Both the position numbers and the translations under genes were made by a program. Of a DNA stretch of 10,083 nucleotides, positions 1 to 6,897 are shown piece after piece (the stretch's first letter is position 1; each line of letters starts with the position of its first letter). The DNA lies in assembly GCA_044433365.1 (NCBI GenBank), contig JAWXTR010000099.1, positions 1-10,083 on the forward strand, written 5' to 3'. Below the pieces are notes generated by a model. It had not been told where the DNA came from, ran no database searches, and saw only the letters and a list, made by a program, of their open reading frames with translations. This stretch comes from CAMQVM01 sp044433365. Lineage in GTDB: Bacteria; Bacteroidota; Bacteroidia; Bacteroidales; Rikenellaceae.

Positions 1-73
1 AAAATACAAGCTCTAACTTTACTTGTCCGAGAGATTTTGGGTTCTCTTTACCCCTTACATTAATTGAAAACAT
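1..73 (-). CDS. possible 5' end of a minus-strand gene, tyrosine-recombinase-like (partial)
   Basis: Reading leftward from an ATG at 73-71, the frame stays open for 24 codons to the window edge, starting MFSINVRGKENPKSLGQ and continuing VKLELVF. An in-frame stop lies three codons upstream, so this ATG is the first possible start. The wording (VRGK..PK.L..VKLE.VF) resembles, from memory, the N-terminus of Bacteroidota tyrosine recombinases just before their arm-type DNA-binding domain; I could not verify this. Such enzymes cut and rejoin DNA at short inverted or direct sites and often sit beside phase-variable surface genes. The start codon lies inside one arm of the inverted repeat at 69-84. 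Only about 24 residues are visible, and two + strand frames are also open here (to 63 and 83), so the call is tentative. Confidence 0.35.
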   Translation of the reverse strand, partial: MFSINVRGKENPKSLGQVKLELVF

Positions 74-247
74 AGCACATTAGCTTTTATTTGTTAAACT
101 TATTTTCAGTGAAAAATGCCTTAAATTCCGAACATCATTTCCCACTACATAAGAATAGGGGTTTTCACCAAAAAGGGGTTATTTCGCTAAACTTTTTTAT
201 TTTAGCCTCAAATCCCGTAAACAAATATTTTGCTAATGTGCTATGTT
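69..247. repeat. inverted-repeat pair flanking a ~147-bp spacer
   Basis: The 16 bases AACATAGCACATTAGC at 69-84 recur as an exact reverse complement at 232-247. Inside this, after a 4-5 base mismatch, a second matching block follows (ATTTGTT near 89-95 and AACAAAT near 220-226), so each arm is about 27 bp with an interruption. The spacer holds no convincing gene: the 61-codon frame through it begins at TTG and overlaps both arms. I found no exact TAnnTTTG promoter box in the spacer on either strand. No target-site duplication is visible at the outer edges. The arrangement could be an invertible segment, the remains of a small mobile element, or a large hairpin. Confidence 0.7.
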
Positions 248-255
248 ACTTAGAG

Positions 256-276
256 TTACAGTATGTACTACTGTAA
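256..276. repeat. 21-bp palindrome, possible protein-binding site
   Basis: TTACAGTA at 256-263 and TACTGTAA at 269-276 are perfect reverse complements separated by TGTAC. Eight-base half-sites with a five-base centre fit a dimeric regulator operator or a recombinase core site. It lies 9 bp outside the right arm of the 69-247 inverted repeat and about 160 bp upstream of the first lipoprotein gene. Which protein would bind is unknown. Confidence 0.45.
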
Positions 277-287
277 ACATCTAAAAA

Positions 288-326
288 GAGGGGTGTCGAC
301 TACTAGTCACCCTCGTTTGTTTATTA
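288..326 (+). terminator. terminator-like hairpin
   Basis: GAGGGGTG at 288-295 pairs with CACCCTC at 308-314, with one bulged G and a 12-base loop region that can pair further. It is followed by the T-rich stretch GTTTGTTTATT. The stem is the most GC-rich spot in this gap. The T-run is interrupted by G residues, so termination could be weak. It would insulate the downstream lipoprotein gene from transcription entering through 69-247. Confidence 0.35.
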
Positions 327-378
327 CTATTGTAATATTCATCATGTTGCATATAAATAACATTTTATTGTAAAAATA

Positions 379-408
379 TTTGTATATAGATATTTTTTTA
401 TTATCTTG
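379..408 (+). promoter_or_regulatory. weak candidate promoter for the first GLUG lipoprotein gene
   Basis: TTTG at 379-382 could serve as the Bacteroidota -33 element. TATCTTG at 402-408 is a near match to the -7 consensus TAnnTTTG, one T short. The spacer of about 19 bases is in the usual range. Transcription would begin near 414-416, leaving a leader of roughly 20 nt before the ATG at 437. The -7 box is imperfect and the surrounding DNA is very AT-rich, so a chance match is possible. Confidence 0.3.
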
Positions 409-436
409 CGCCTAAATTTCAATAAAATGTACTGCT

Positions 437-3418
437 ATGATAAAGAGAAACGTACCAGCATTAATATTGCTTTTGCTAACAATATTAATTGGATGTAAAA
501 AGGATCCTTTACAAAATCCAATTCCAGATACTCCCAACATCGATTCTTACGTGGGAGAGACCTATTCTATTACTCTAAATAAAGAACTATCTAATTTTGA
601 AAATTCAGATTTTGAGTGTTCTATTTTAGCTGATAATAACAACGAAATATTTACACGAACGGGTAATTATAGCAGATTAGATGGCAAACCAACCCTAAAT
701 TTTGATATAGGATTAAAAGATGGTGAATATAGGTTACTTCACCTAAATTATACAGTTTCTAATGGAGATGAGCTTATTAACGAGCAATTTGGACTTGGCT
801 GCAAGGTAAAAGTCTCGACTGATAATAAAATAGATATTTTAGATGCCTATAGTGATATTTTTGGGCTTTCAGGCGAAGGTACAGAGGAAAACCCCTTTAT
901 TGTATCATCTTACGACCATCTAAAACGAATAAAAAGCATAACAAACGACCAACTGCACAATAAACTACTATTTAAAGGCACTCACTTTAAGCAGGTGTGC
1001 GATATTGATATGGATATGGCTTGTTGGAAGAGTGATAATGAATATGGTTGGCTACCAATTGGTTCATCTTGTAGCAACCCTTTTAGAGGTGTATATGATG
1101 GCGGTGGCTACAAAATCACCACTCTTTGGAGTAAACGTGACGAGTCGTCGGGAATAGGCTTATTTGGCTTTGTCGAAAGTTCTATAATTAGAAATGTACA
1201 CATAGTTAATCCTGAAATTATAGGTGCTTTTGCTACAGGTGCATTAGTTGGTGCTATTCAAACTCCCGGAGATGAAGAGTCGGCAACTTTAATCTACAAC
1301 TGCTCAACTCAGGGTGGCAGTGTATCGTCTAACAATAACGGACTAGCTACTGGTGCACTCGTTGGCTCAAACGATATGTATAATATCACAACCATCGACT
1401 CATGTATAAATAATGGAACTTCAGTATCTGGAGGTTATGGCGTAGGAGGTATTATCGGTACCTCTTCGCTAAATAGTAGGTTGATTATTAACCAATCGGT
1501 CAATAATGCAGATGTAACTTCATATTTTTCAGGAGCAGGTGGATTAGTTGGCTCTGCCGACACTGTGATTGTGGTATCTAGCGAGAATAAAGGACGAATT
1601 ATTGGTTCTAAAACAATGAAAAATGATACAGATAACGGTTGTTATGGAACTGGAGGTTTGATTGGTGGTAGCGGTTATGGATATGTATATTTTTCAAAAA
1701 ATAGTGGAGATATTGATGGATATGTAGGTGTTGGAGGAATTGTTGGTAGTACACGTATTGGTTCTGATGAACTTATGTACAACTCATTAGTAACTAGAGC
1801 ATGTAAAAATACAGGTTCAATAACTGGCAACACCTCAGTTGGAGGAATTTGCGGAGAAGCGCAGCTATCTGCAATATCATCTATAAATACAGGATCTGTT
1901 TCAGGACTCGCACCAGAAGCTGTTGTAGGTGGTATTGGAGGAAATACATCGGCGGCTATAGCTCATAACTCTATAAACTGCGGTAGTATATATGCTGCAC
2001 AAGGTAGAGCAGTATCTGGAGTAATTGGCAAAACAACTTGGGGTTCGTTTTTAGCAAGTCAAAACTTTGGTGAGGTTGAATCGGGTAGCGATTATATTGG
2101 CGGAGTTGTAGGATTGGCTGGCAACTACACATCATTAAACTGCTGTAGTAATTCAGGTACTATCACCAATTACAGCGATGGTATTGCTGGTGGTGTGGTA
2201 GGTGAAATTGGTGACCAACGTACTTGGTCGGGTGCCGATATAGCTAATTGTGTGGTTGGAAGCATTGCTTGTGTTATGGGTGTCATCGAAGGAACACTAG
2301 TTATAAGTAAAGCGGTAACTGAATCAGTATTAGCAGGTACAGAGGCATTAAAGCATTTTAACCATCTATTTCATGTTATACATCTTGTAACGACAGCAGC
2401 AGATGTAGGACCTGTCATCTCTGATATTGGAATGTGGTCGTTTGGCGTACATGAAATGCTCCATCCCGAAGAGGCTGAAGAGATGATAAATAGAATGGTG
2501 ACCTCAGGCGTAAATACAAATAATGAGGTAATTCTCGAAATTGAAAATTATCGGAAAAACCACACCATGCCATCGGTATCTACCGACATAGGACTTAGCG
2601 GCAGTGGTGAAAAAGATTTTAACAACAATTTAAAGTACTTAATTGATTATTTCGATAGCTCATCAGAAAATAGTCAAACGGTAACATATAATATTAATGA
2701 AAAACGAGAAGAGCTATACGAACAGATTGAAAATCAAAAAGAAGCTAAAGAGATTTCGCAAAAGGTTATAGGCGGTGTATGTATAATAACCATAACTGTT
2801 GCTGCTATTGTATCTAGTATACCTAGTGCTGGAGGCTCAGTTGCAGCAGCAGCTGGTATATTAGGTGGTATAGCCTCAATAATAGGTGGGACAAACTCAA
2901 TTATAGAGGGTTCATCCGACTTTAAGGCAAATGCTGTTCGTATTACCCAATGTGCCAATTTTGGTAGAATAATAACTCCAAATAGCAGCTATGTAGGTGG
3001 CATTGCAGGGCAGGTACACGACTACACCGTTACTAGCGACTGTTTAAATAGCGGAGAGTTTGCTATTGAAAATAAAAATTCGGGAGCAATAATAGGGAAA
3101 GTTAATTCTGCTGCTTCTATCAAAAAATGTATAAACGTAGGTACAGGTTGGAACGAAGCTCTATACAATAATTCAGATGCTATAATTTATTATGGCAATG
3201 AAAACTACTATTACGACGTTAGCTGCGACGCTTTAATCTGTAACGGATATCCCAACTCCCTATCTATAGATGAACTTCACGATATAAATCAGTATGAATC
3301 GTGGGATTTTGGAGGCGAAACATCTCGATGGAGCTTAACGAACCAAAAAGGTTACTTTCCTATTCCTTATTGGTCGGAAATGGCTATCGAAATTGAAGAA
3401 GAGGCTGAGCATGAATAG
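437..3418 (+). CDS. GLUG-repeat surface lipoprotein with an inserted helical domain
   Basis: The 993-residue product begins with a lipoprotein signal: basic MIKR, a hydrophobic core and lipobox LIGC with Cys20 as the lipidated residue, followed by KKD. Residues 25-140 form a beta-rich N-terminal domain. A GEGTEENPF motif (146-154) and VYDGGGYKI (219-227) introduce GLUG-type repeats, with about eleven GG(I/L/V)xG-like units up to residue 592. These repeats are known from M26-type and other adhesin-like proteins and are expected to fold as a beta-solenoid. Residues about 606-833 break the array with unrelated helical sequence; repeats resume at RITQCANFGRI (835-845). The C-terminus ends in an aromatic GYFPIPYW segment and an acidic tail. 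No type IX secretion C-terminal domain was recognised. It is followed 207 bp later by a paralogue. Its likely role is attachment or surface interaction; the ligand is unknown. Confidence 0.85.
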   Translation: MIKRNVPALILLLLTILIGCKKDPLQNPIPDTPNIDSYVGETYSITLNKELSNFENSDFECSILADNNNEIFTRTGNYSRLDGKPTLNFDIGLKDGEYRLLHLNYTVSNGDELINEQFGLGCKVKVSTDNKIDILDAYSDIFGLSGEGTEENPFIVSSYDHLKRIKSITNDQLHNKLLFKGTHFKQVCDIDMDMACWKSDNEYGWLPIGSSCSNPFRGVYDGGGYKITTLWSKRDESSGIGLFGFVESSIIRNVHIVNPEIIGAFATGALVGAIQTPGDEESATLIYNCSTQGGSVSSNNNGLATGALVGSNDMYNITTIDSCINNGTSVSGGYGVGGIIGTSSLNSRLIINQSVNNADVTSYFSGAGGLVGSADTVIVVSSENKGRIIGSKTMKNDTDNGCYGTGGLIGGSGYGYVYFSKNSGDIDGYVGVGGIVGSTRIGSDELMYNSLVTRACKNTGSITGNTSVGGICGEAQLSAISSINTGSVSGLAPEAVVGGIGGNTSAAIAHNSINCGSIYAAQGRAVSGVIGKTTWGSFLASQNFGEVESGSDYIGGVVGLAGNYTSLNCCSNSGTITNYSDGIAGGVVGEIGDQRTWSGADIANCVVGSIACVMGVIEGTLVISKAVTESVLAGTEALKHFNHLFHVIHLVTTAADVGPVISDIGMWSFGVHEMLHPEEAEEMINRMVTSGVNTNNEVILEIENYRKNHTMPSVSTDIGLSGSGEKDFNNNLKYLIDYFDSSSENSQTVTYNINEKREELYEQIENQKEAKEISQKVIGGVCIITITVAAIVSSIPSAGGSVAAAAGILGGIASIIGGTNSIIEGSSDFKANAVRITQCANFGRIITPNSSYVGGIAGQVHDYTVTSDCLNSGEFAIENKNSGAIIGKVNSAASIKKCINVGTGWNEALYNNSDAIIYYGNENYYYDVSCDALICNGYPNSLSIDELHDINQYESWDFGGETSRWSLTNQKGYFPIPYWSEMAIEIEEEAEHE
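2252..2935 (+). other. non-repeat helical insertion within the GLUG array
   Basis: This stretch encodes residues about 606-833 of the 993-residue lipoprotein and lacks any GG(I/L/V)xG repeat. The solenoid rung is cut after DIANC (601-605) and a rung resumes with ITQCANFG (836-843). In order the insert shows: a hydrophobic Gly/Val/Ile segment (606-627); HFNHLFHVIH with His at 640, 643, 646 and 649; a GVHEMLH string (670-676); a charged segment; a possible coiled coil rich in E, K and Q (about 754-776); and a long Gly/Ala/Ile-rich hydrophobic stretch (777-823) with enough length for a membrane hairpin. I recognise no family. The reading frame is intact throughout, so this is an in-frame domain and not a disruption of the gene. 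Confidence 0.7.
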
Positions 3419-3433
3419 CTTTGTGTTAATTCA

Positions 3434-3600
3434 TAAGGGAACTTCTAAAAATTGGATTTTAACGCTTTTTCATTTTGAGGCTTCATCTTTGAATTTTACA
3501 AAATGCTTACGTAGGCACCACTACGCCCACATTTTGTAAATCCAAATCTAAAACCTCAAAATAAAAAATCGAATAAAACCAATTATTAGAACTCCCCATA
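3434..3600. repeat. 167-bp MITE-like long inverted repeat
   Basis: The two halves of this element are imperfect reverse complements along their whole length. The left arm from AATTGG at 3450 to AAAATG at 3505 matches the right arm 3530-3584 with mostly single-base differences. The match continues outward, GGGAACTTCTA on the left against TAGAACTCCCC on the right, to TA dinucleotides at both outer edges (3434-3435 and 3599-3600). The apex has its own short stem, CGTAG (3510-3514) with CTACG (3521-3525). It has no coding capacity. Length, terminal inverted repeats and TA flanks fit a non-autonomous IS630/Tc1-like element, by inference. It fills nearly the whole gap between the two lipoprotein genes and leaves 25 bp before the next ATG. 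Transcribed RNA would form a very long hairpin. Confidence 0.75.
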
Positions 3601-3625
3601 ATTTAAAATTTTTAATTTATTACGT

Positions 3626-6586
3626 ATGAAACAGTTAATAAACCTAATAACAATCACACTTCTACTAATAACAACAGTAGGATGTAGCAAAGAGGATGCT
3701 AATTTTTTCAAAACTAACGATTTTGGATCAAAAATAGAACACACCTCAACAATGAAATATAGCCAATTTATAATTCCAAAAGATGTTGCCCTTATTGACG
3801 AATCAATCTCTGAAATTATAACGTCGTTTGTCTCGCATGGCGATAATTTGGAGGTATCATTTAAGACTACATTAGAACATGATGGTGAAAATATCTTATT
3901 TAATATCCAAATTCCAAAAACAACCTCACTTGTTGACGACAACTACAATCTCTCTTTTCTATTCGATGATGGAACAAAACATGAGATTTCTCTTACTGTA
4001 TCGGTAGAAGATGAGATGGTATCTACTCTACTAGATAGCTCTGTTTCTTACAGTAAATTAAGTGGAGAAGGGAGCAAAGAGAGTCCATATCTAATTAACG
4101 ATCCTGATGATTTCGACTACCTTAAGCAAATACTAACTAAAGATGCTAACTATGCTTCAGATATATACTTTAAACAGTGTGCAGATTTTACAGCACCCTA
4201 TAGAAGCGATGAAGTGGAAGGAAGCTACTATTATGGGGTGCCTTTTGCTGGAAATTATGATGGTGGGGGTTATGAAATCACGATTTACTATAAAGGGAGC
4301 TTAAGAGAGTCGAAAGATGTTAATGTAGGTCTATTTGATATACTTTATAATGGTGCTAGTATTAGTAATTTAACCATAGATTCACGTATAGAGTCGGTGT
4401 ATGAAAATGCCGGAGCTATTGCTGGTAATGCTATAGGAGATGTAACTATTAATAATATCATAATAACTGGCTCTTTAACCGATAATGGCAGCAATGTTGG
4501 CTCTCTAATTGGTTATGCCAAAGGAGATATTTCGATTAGTAAATGTAGTGTTTACACTACCGTTAACGGAGCAACAAATATTGGCGGATTGATAGGTTAT
4601 GCTGAATACTCTTATCTAAATATAGAAGATTGCTCTAATCTTGATAATGATAAAGCGTTACCACTTTCCGTAACTGCAACATCATCTTCGGCTGGTGGAG
4701 TTGTGGGTGCACTTGTGAATAGTGGCTGTACAATAAAAGATGTAACTGTAAAAAATAGTGTTTCAGGACAAGATTCAGATTTGATATATATATATGCCGG
4801 TAACAACGCAGTTGGAGGTATTGCAGGCAGTTTCACCCTTGACACTACAAGTAGTTTTGAAAATGTACAAATTTTAACGTCAATAGGCTCGGGCACTAAA
4901 GATGCTGGAGGATTGGTTGGGACTACTCATTTAAATGATAAACTTACAGTAAAAGGTTGTAAATTTGCATCATACCTAAATAGTGGTAAATATGTTGGCG
5001 GATTTTTTGGCTATCTAAATATGGGTAGCGGCAATATCATTATTGATTCTACGCATCCAAATTATGGACACAACTCAATCGCTCAAGTAGAAAATGGTTC
5101 TTTAGAAATTAATGGAACTGAAGATGTTGGCGGTGTTGTTGGCTGTTTAAAAGGCGATAGTATAATATTTAATAATATTATAGAGGTTAATATTCCTGTA
5201 AAAGGACACATAAATGTTGGCGGATTTGTGGGTGCTCAAACTGGTGGATATTTAAGGTGTGATAAGATAAAATTAGACAATGAGATGAAAATTTGCGGAG
5301 ATGAGAATACAGGAGGATTTATTGGTATGTTAAACGATGGTACTATTGATGGCGTATTTAATAAAGTTTCATCTTTCGAAAATGGAATTATTCCAGACAC
5401 TAGCTCTTTTACATCAAATTTTGGAGGGAAAATTACTGACCTTAACGATACAACTAGTGGAACATATATAGGTGGGATTGTAGGTCAAGTTATTGGATCA
5501 AATTCTAAAGTCATAAACCTTTGCTTTACTGGTAGCGTAGCAGGTAGTAGTAATGTTGGGGGTATTATAGGCTATATTGATGGTGCAACATTGGTTGAAA
5601 ATTGTGTAAATCGCTCTAGCAACACAATCACTGCTGGTGATAATTTGGGTGGAATAGTTGGAAATGTTGAAAATTTTAATGGTGAAATTAAAAATACTAT
5701 AAACTACTCAAATATTTCGGGTGGTGGAAGTACAGCTGGTATTATTGGTAATATTACTAGTGTCAATACTAGTTCAAACCAATACTTTAAAAACTCTATT
5801 AATTTAGGCGATATTTCGGGTAGCGACAATGTTGGTGGATTGGTAGGTTATGCCTATGGTGAGAACAATCGCAGTAGTGTAATTGAGTTTACAAATTTAG
5901 TAAATTATGGAATTATTACAAGTAGCAATTCAAACGCTATTGGAGGGGTTATAGCCTATGCAAATGGCGACCATATCAAAGTAAGATATTGCACAAATCA
6001 CGGTAATATATCAACTGGTGGTGGAGGAGTCAACATTGGAGGTGTAGGCGGCATTATAGGCATTGCTGGACGTGATCCTAATGGAGTTCAAGAACAAGAA
6101 AACTACGAAGTTGCATATTGTGTAAACAGAGGCAATCTATCGTCTTCAAACATAAATACACACATTGGAGGTATTGCAGGATATTTAGAAGAAGGCTCTG
6201 GTCTTGACAATAAATATAGCTGGGGATTACACGATTGCTACAACACAGGCGAAATTACAAGCAAGCAAGACCACGCTAATGGCGGTATTATCGGAATGGT
6301 AGACCACCATGCTGAAGTGGATTGCTGTATAAATATAGGTAAAGTTCACTACGACGGTGAGGGAATTGTTGGTGACGACAAAACTGGTGCTGTGTGGTAC
6401 CATAATAATCTATACCTTTTGGAAGGAACTGGAGGTGATTGGAAAGCTGACGAATTTTCTTCAAACGACAAAAAAAACAAGGATACTTTCGAAAATTTTA
6501 ATTTCAGTTCAGTTTGGAGTATAGACACTAACGACGATATGAATAATGGTTATCCTTATCTACAAAATTTGCTATTCCAAAACTAA
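3626..6586 (+). CDS. GLUG-repeat surface lipoprotein
   Basis: The 986-residue product has a lipoprotein signal (MKQLINLITITLLLITTVGC) with Cys20. The following SKED fits the K-(D/E)2 type of lipoprotein export signal known to direct Bacteroidota lipoproteins to the cell surface. An N-terminal domain (about 25-140) precedes SGEGSKESPYLI (146-157), an MxxL-type linker region, and NYDGGGYEI (210-218). From about residue 235 to 930 there are roughly seventeen GLUG-type units, each with a GG(I/L/V/F)xG core and a following strand, often with N-C/N-x-G-x-I turns, predicting a long right-handed beta-solenoid. The end (SSVWSIDT...NNGYPYL) is the W...GYPxL closing motif common in these proteins. It shares its plan with the upstream gene but has no insertion, so it is probably a diverged duplicate. 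No promoter is evident in the 25 bp between the MITE-like element and the ATG, so it may depend on readthrough or on sequences inside the element. Confidence 0.87.
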   Translation: MKQLINLITITLLLITTVGCSKEDANFFKTNDFGSKIEHTSTMKYSQFIIPKDVALIDESISEIITSFVSHGDNLEVSFKTTLEHDGENILFNIQIPKTTSLVDDNYNLSFLFDDGTKHEISLTVSVEDEMVSTLLDSSVSYSKLSGEGSKESPYLINDPDDFDYLKQILTKDANYASDIYFKQCADFTAPYRSDEVEGSYYYGVPFAGNYDGGGYEITIYYKGSLRESKDVNVGLFDILYNGASISNLTIDSRIESVYENAGAIAGNAIGDVTINNIIITGSLTDNGSNVGSLIGYAKGDISISKCSVYTTVNGATNIGGLIGYAEYSYLNIEDCSNLDNDKALPLSVTATSSSAGGVVGALVNSGCTIKDVTVKNSVSGQDSDLIYIYAGNNAVGGIAGSFTLDTTSSFENVQILTSIGSGTKDAGGLVGTTHLNDKLTVKGCKFASYLNSGKYVGGFFGYLNMGSGNIIIDSTHPNYGHNSIAQVENGSLEINGTEDVGGVVGCLKGDSIIFNNIIEVNIPVKGHINVGGFVGAQTGGYLRCDKIKLDNEMKICGDENTGGFIGMLNDGTIDGVFNKVSSFENGIIPDTSSFTSNFGGKITDLNDTTSGTYIGGIVGQVIGSNSKVINLCFTGSVAGSSNVGGIIGYIDGATLVENCVNRSSNTITAGDNLGGIVGNVENFNGEIKNTINYSNISGGGSTAGIIGNITSVNTSSNQYFKNSINLGDISGSDNVGGLVGYAYGENNRSSVIEFTNLVNYGIITSSNSNAIGGVIAYANGDHIKVRYCTNHGNISTGGGGVNIGGVGGIIGIAGRDPNGVQEQENYEVAYCVNRGNLSSSNINTHIGGIAGYLEEGSGLDNKYSWGLHDCYNTGEITSKQDHANGGIIGMVDHHAEVDCCINIGKVHYDGEGIVGDDKTGAVWYHNNLYLLEGTGGDWKADEFSSNDKKNKDTFENFNFSSVWSIDTNDDMNNGYPYLQNLLFQN

Positions 6587-6699
6587 TATTTATTGTTAGT
6601 ACGAATTAAGGTTTGAAAATCTTATCCATTTTTCTCTGCAAAGTAGTCAAAAAATAGCTTTTTTAAATAATAGGTACAATTATGTCAAGAGACGTTTTT

Positions 6700-6728
6700 A
6701 TCTCTGGATTTTGAGAGATTTTATTTTG
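6700..6728 (+). terminator. short hairpin with T-rich tail
   Basis: ATCTCT at 6700-6705 pairs with AGAGAT at 6714-6719 around an 8-base loop and is followed by TTTATTTTG. The six-pair stem is weak, but it lies about 115 bp after the second lipoprotein stop codon on the correct strand. It may contribute to ending that transcript together with the much stronger hairpin at 6741-6810. Between 6587 and 6699 I see nothing else that can be named. Confidence 0.25.
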
Positions 6729-6740
6729 TATGTTGAGATA

Positions 6741-6810
6741 TAACAAAAAAAATGTAACTGTTTTAAGAGTTTACCATAAAACTTTCAAAACAGTTATATT
6801 TTTTTTGTTA
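6741..6810. terminator. long hairpin, probable bidirectional terminator
   Basis: Two 24-base arms, 6741-6764 and 6787-6810, are reverse complements with one mismatch. The 22-base centre pairs further (AGAGTTT with AAACTTT), leaving a small loop. The outer part of each arm is a run of eight A on the left and eight T on the right, so RNA from either strand would form a stable stem followed by a U-run, as in an intrinsic terminator. It separates the lipoprotein gene ending at 6586 from the operon promoter near 6850. The perfect symmetry and 70-bp length are more than a terminator needs, so a small mobile repeat is an alternative. Confidence 0.6.
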
Positions 6811-6849
6811 ATTTATGATAAATTATACACAATTTTAGGTAATTTTTAC

Positions 6850-6857
6850 TACCTTTG
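6850..6857 (+). promoter_or_regulatory. -7 box of the promoter for the S-component/DUF362/iron-sulfur operon
   Basis: TACCTTTG matches the Bacteroidota -7 consensus TAnnTTTG exactly. Transcription would start near 6863, about 35 nt before the ATG at 6898. No clear -33 TTTG is present at the usual distance. A small inverted repeat, AGGTA (6837-6841) and TACCT (6850-6854), overlaps the box and could be an operator. The leader is too short for a known vitamin riboswitch. This box also argues that upstream in-frame codons from 6730 are not translated. Confidence 0.6.
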
Positions 6858-6897
6858 TGCAAATGGCTTAGAAATAAATAATATTAAAACATATCTT

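Noticed and set aside
91..276. 61-codon + strand open frame
   Set aside because: It begins with TTG, has no promoter or recognisable motif, runs through the inverted-repeat spacer and ends in the palindrome at 256-276; the translation does not resemble a protein family.
2734..2958. Minus-strand open frame inside the first lipoprotein gene
   Set aside because: It is antisense to a long intact gene and arises from its Gly/Ala/Ile-rich codons; other minus-strand frames at 3586-3942, 4612-4896 and 7517-7762 are rejected for the same kind of reason.
3626..6586. Regular DNA repeats resembling a CRISPR or tandem array
   Set aside because: The recurring GTTGG-GGA-like words encode the GLUG protein motif; spacing and sequence vary as expected for diverged protein repeats.
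6730..6897. Upstream in-frame extension of the S-component gene
   Set aside because: The extra 56 codons cross the 6741-6810 hairpin and the TACCTTTG promoter box and encode no conserved-looking segment; the ATG at 6898 follows the promoter and begins the typical membrane protein.
6587..6897. Vitamin riboswitch upstream of the ECF-type gene
   Set aside because: I saw no TPP, FMN or cobalamin consensus blocks, and the leader after the promoter box is only about 35 nt.
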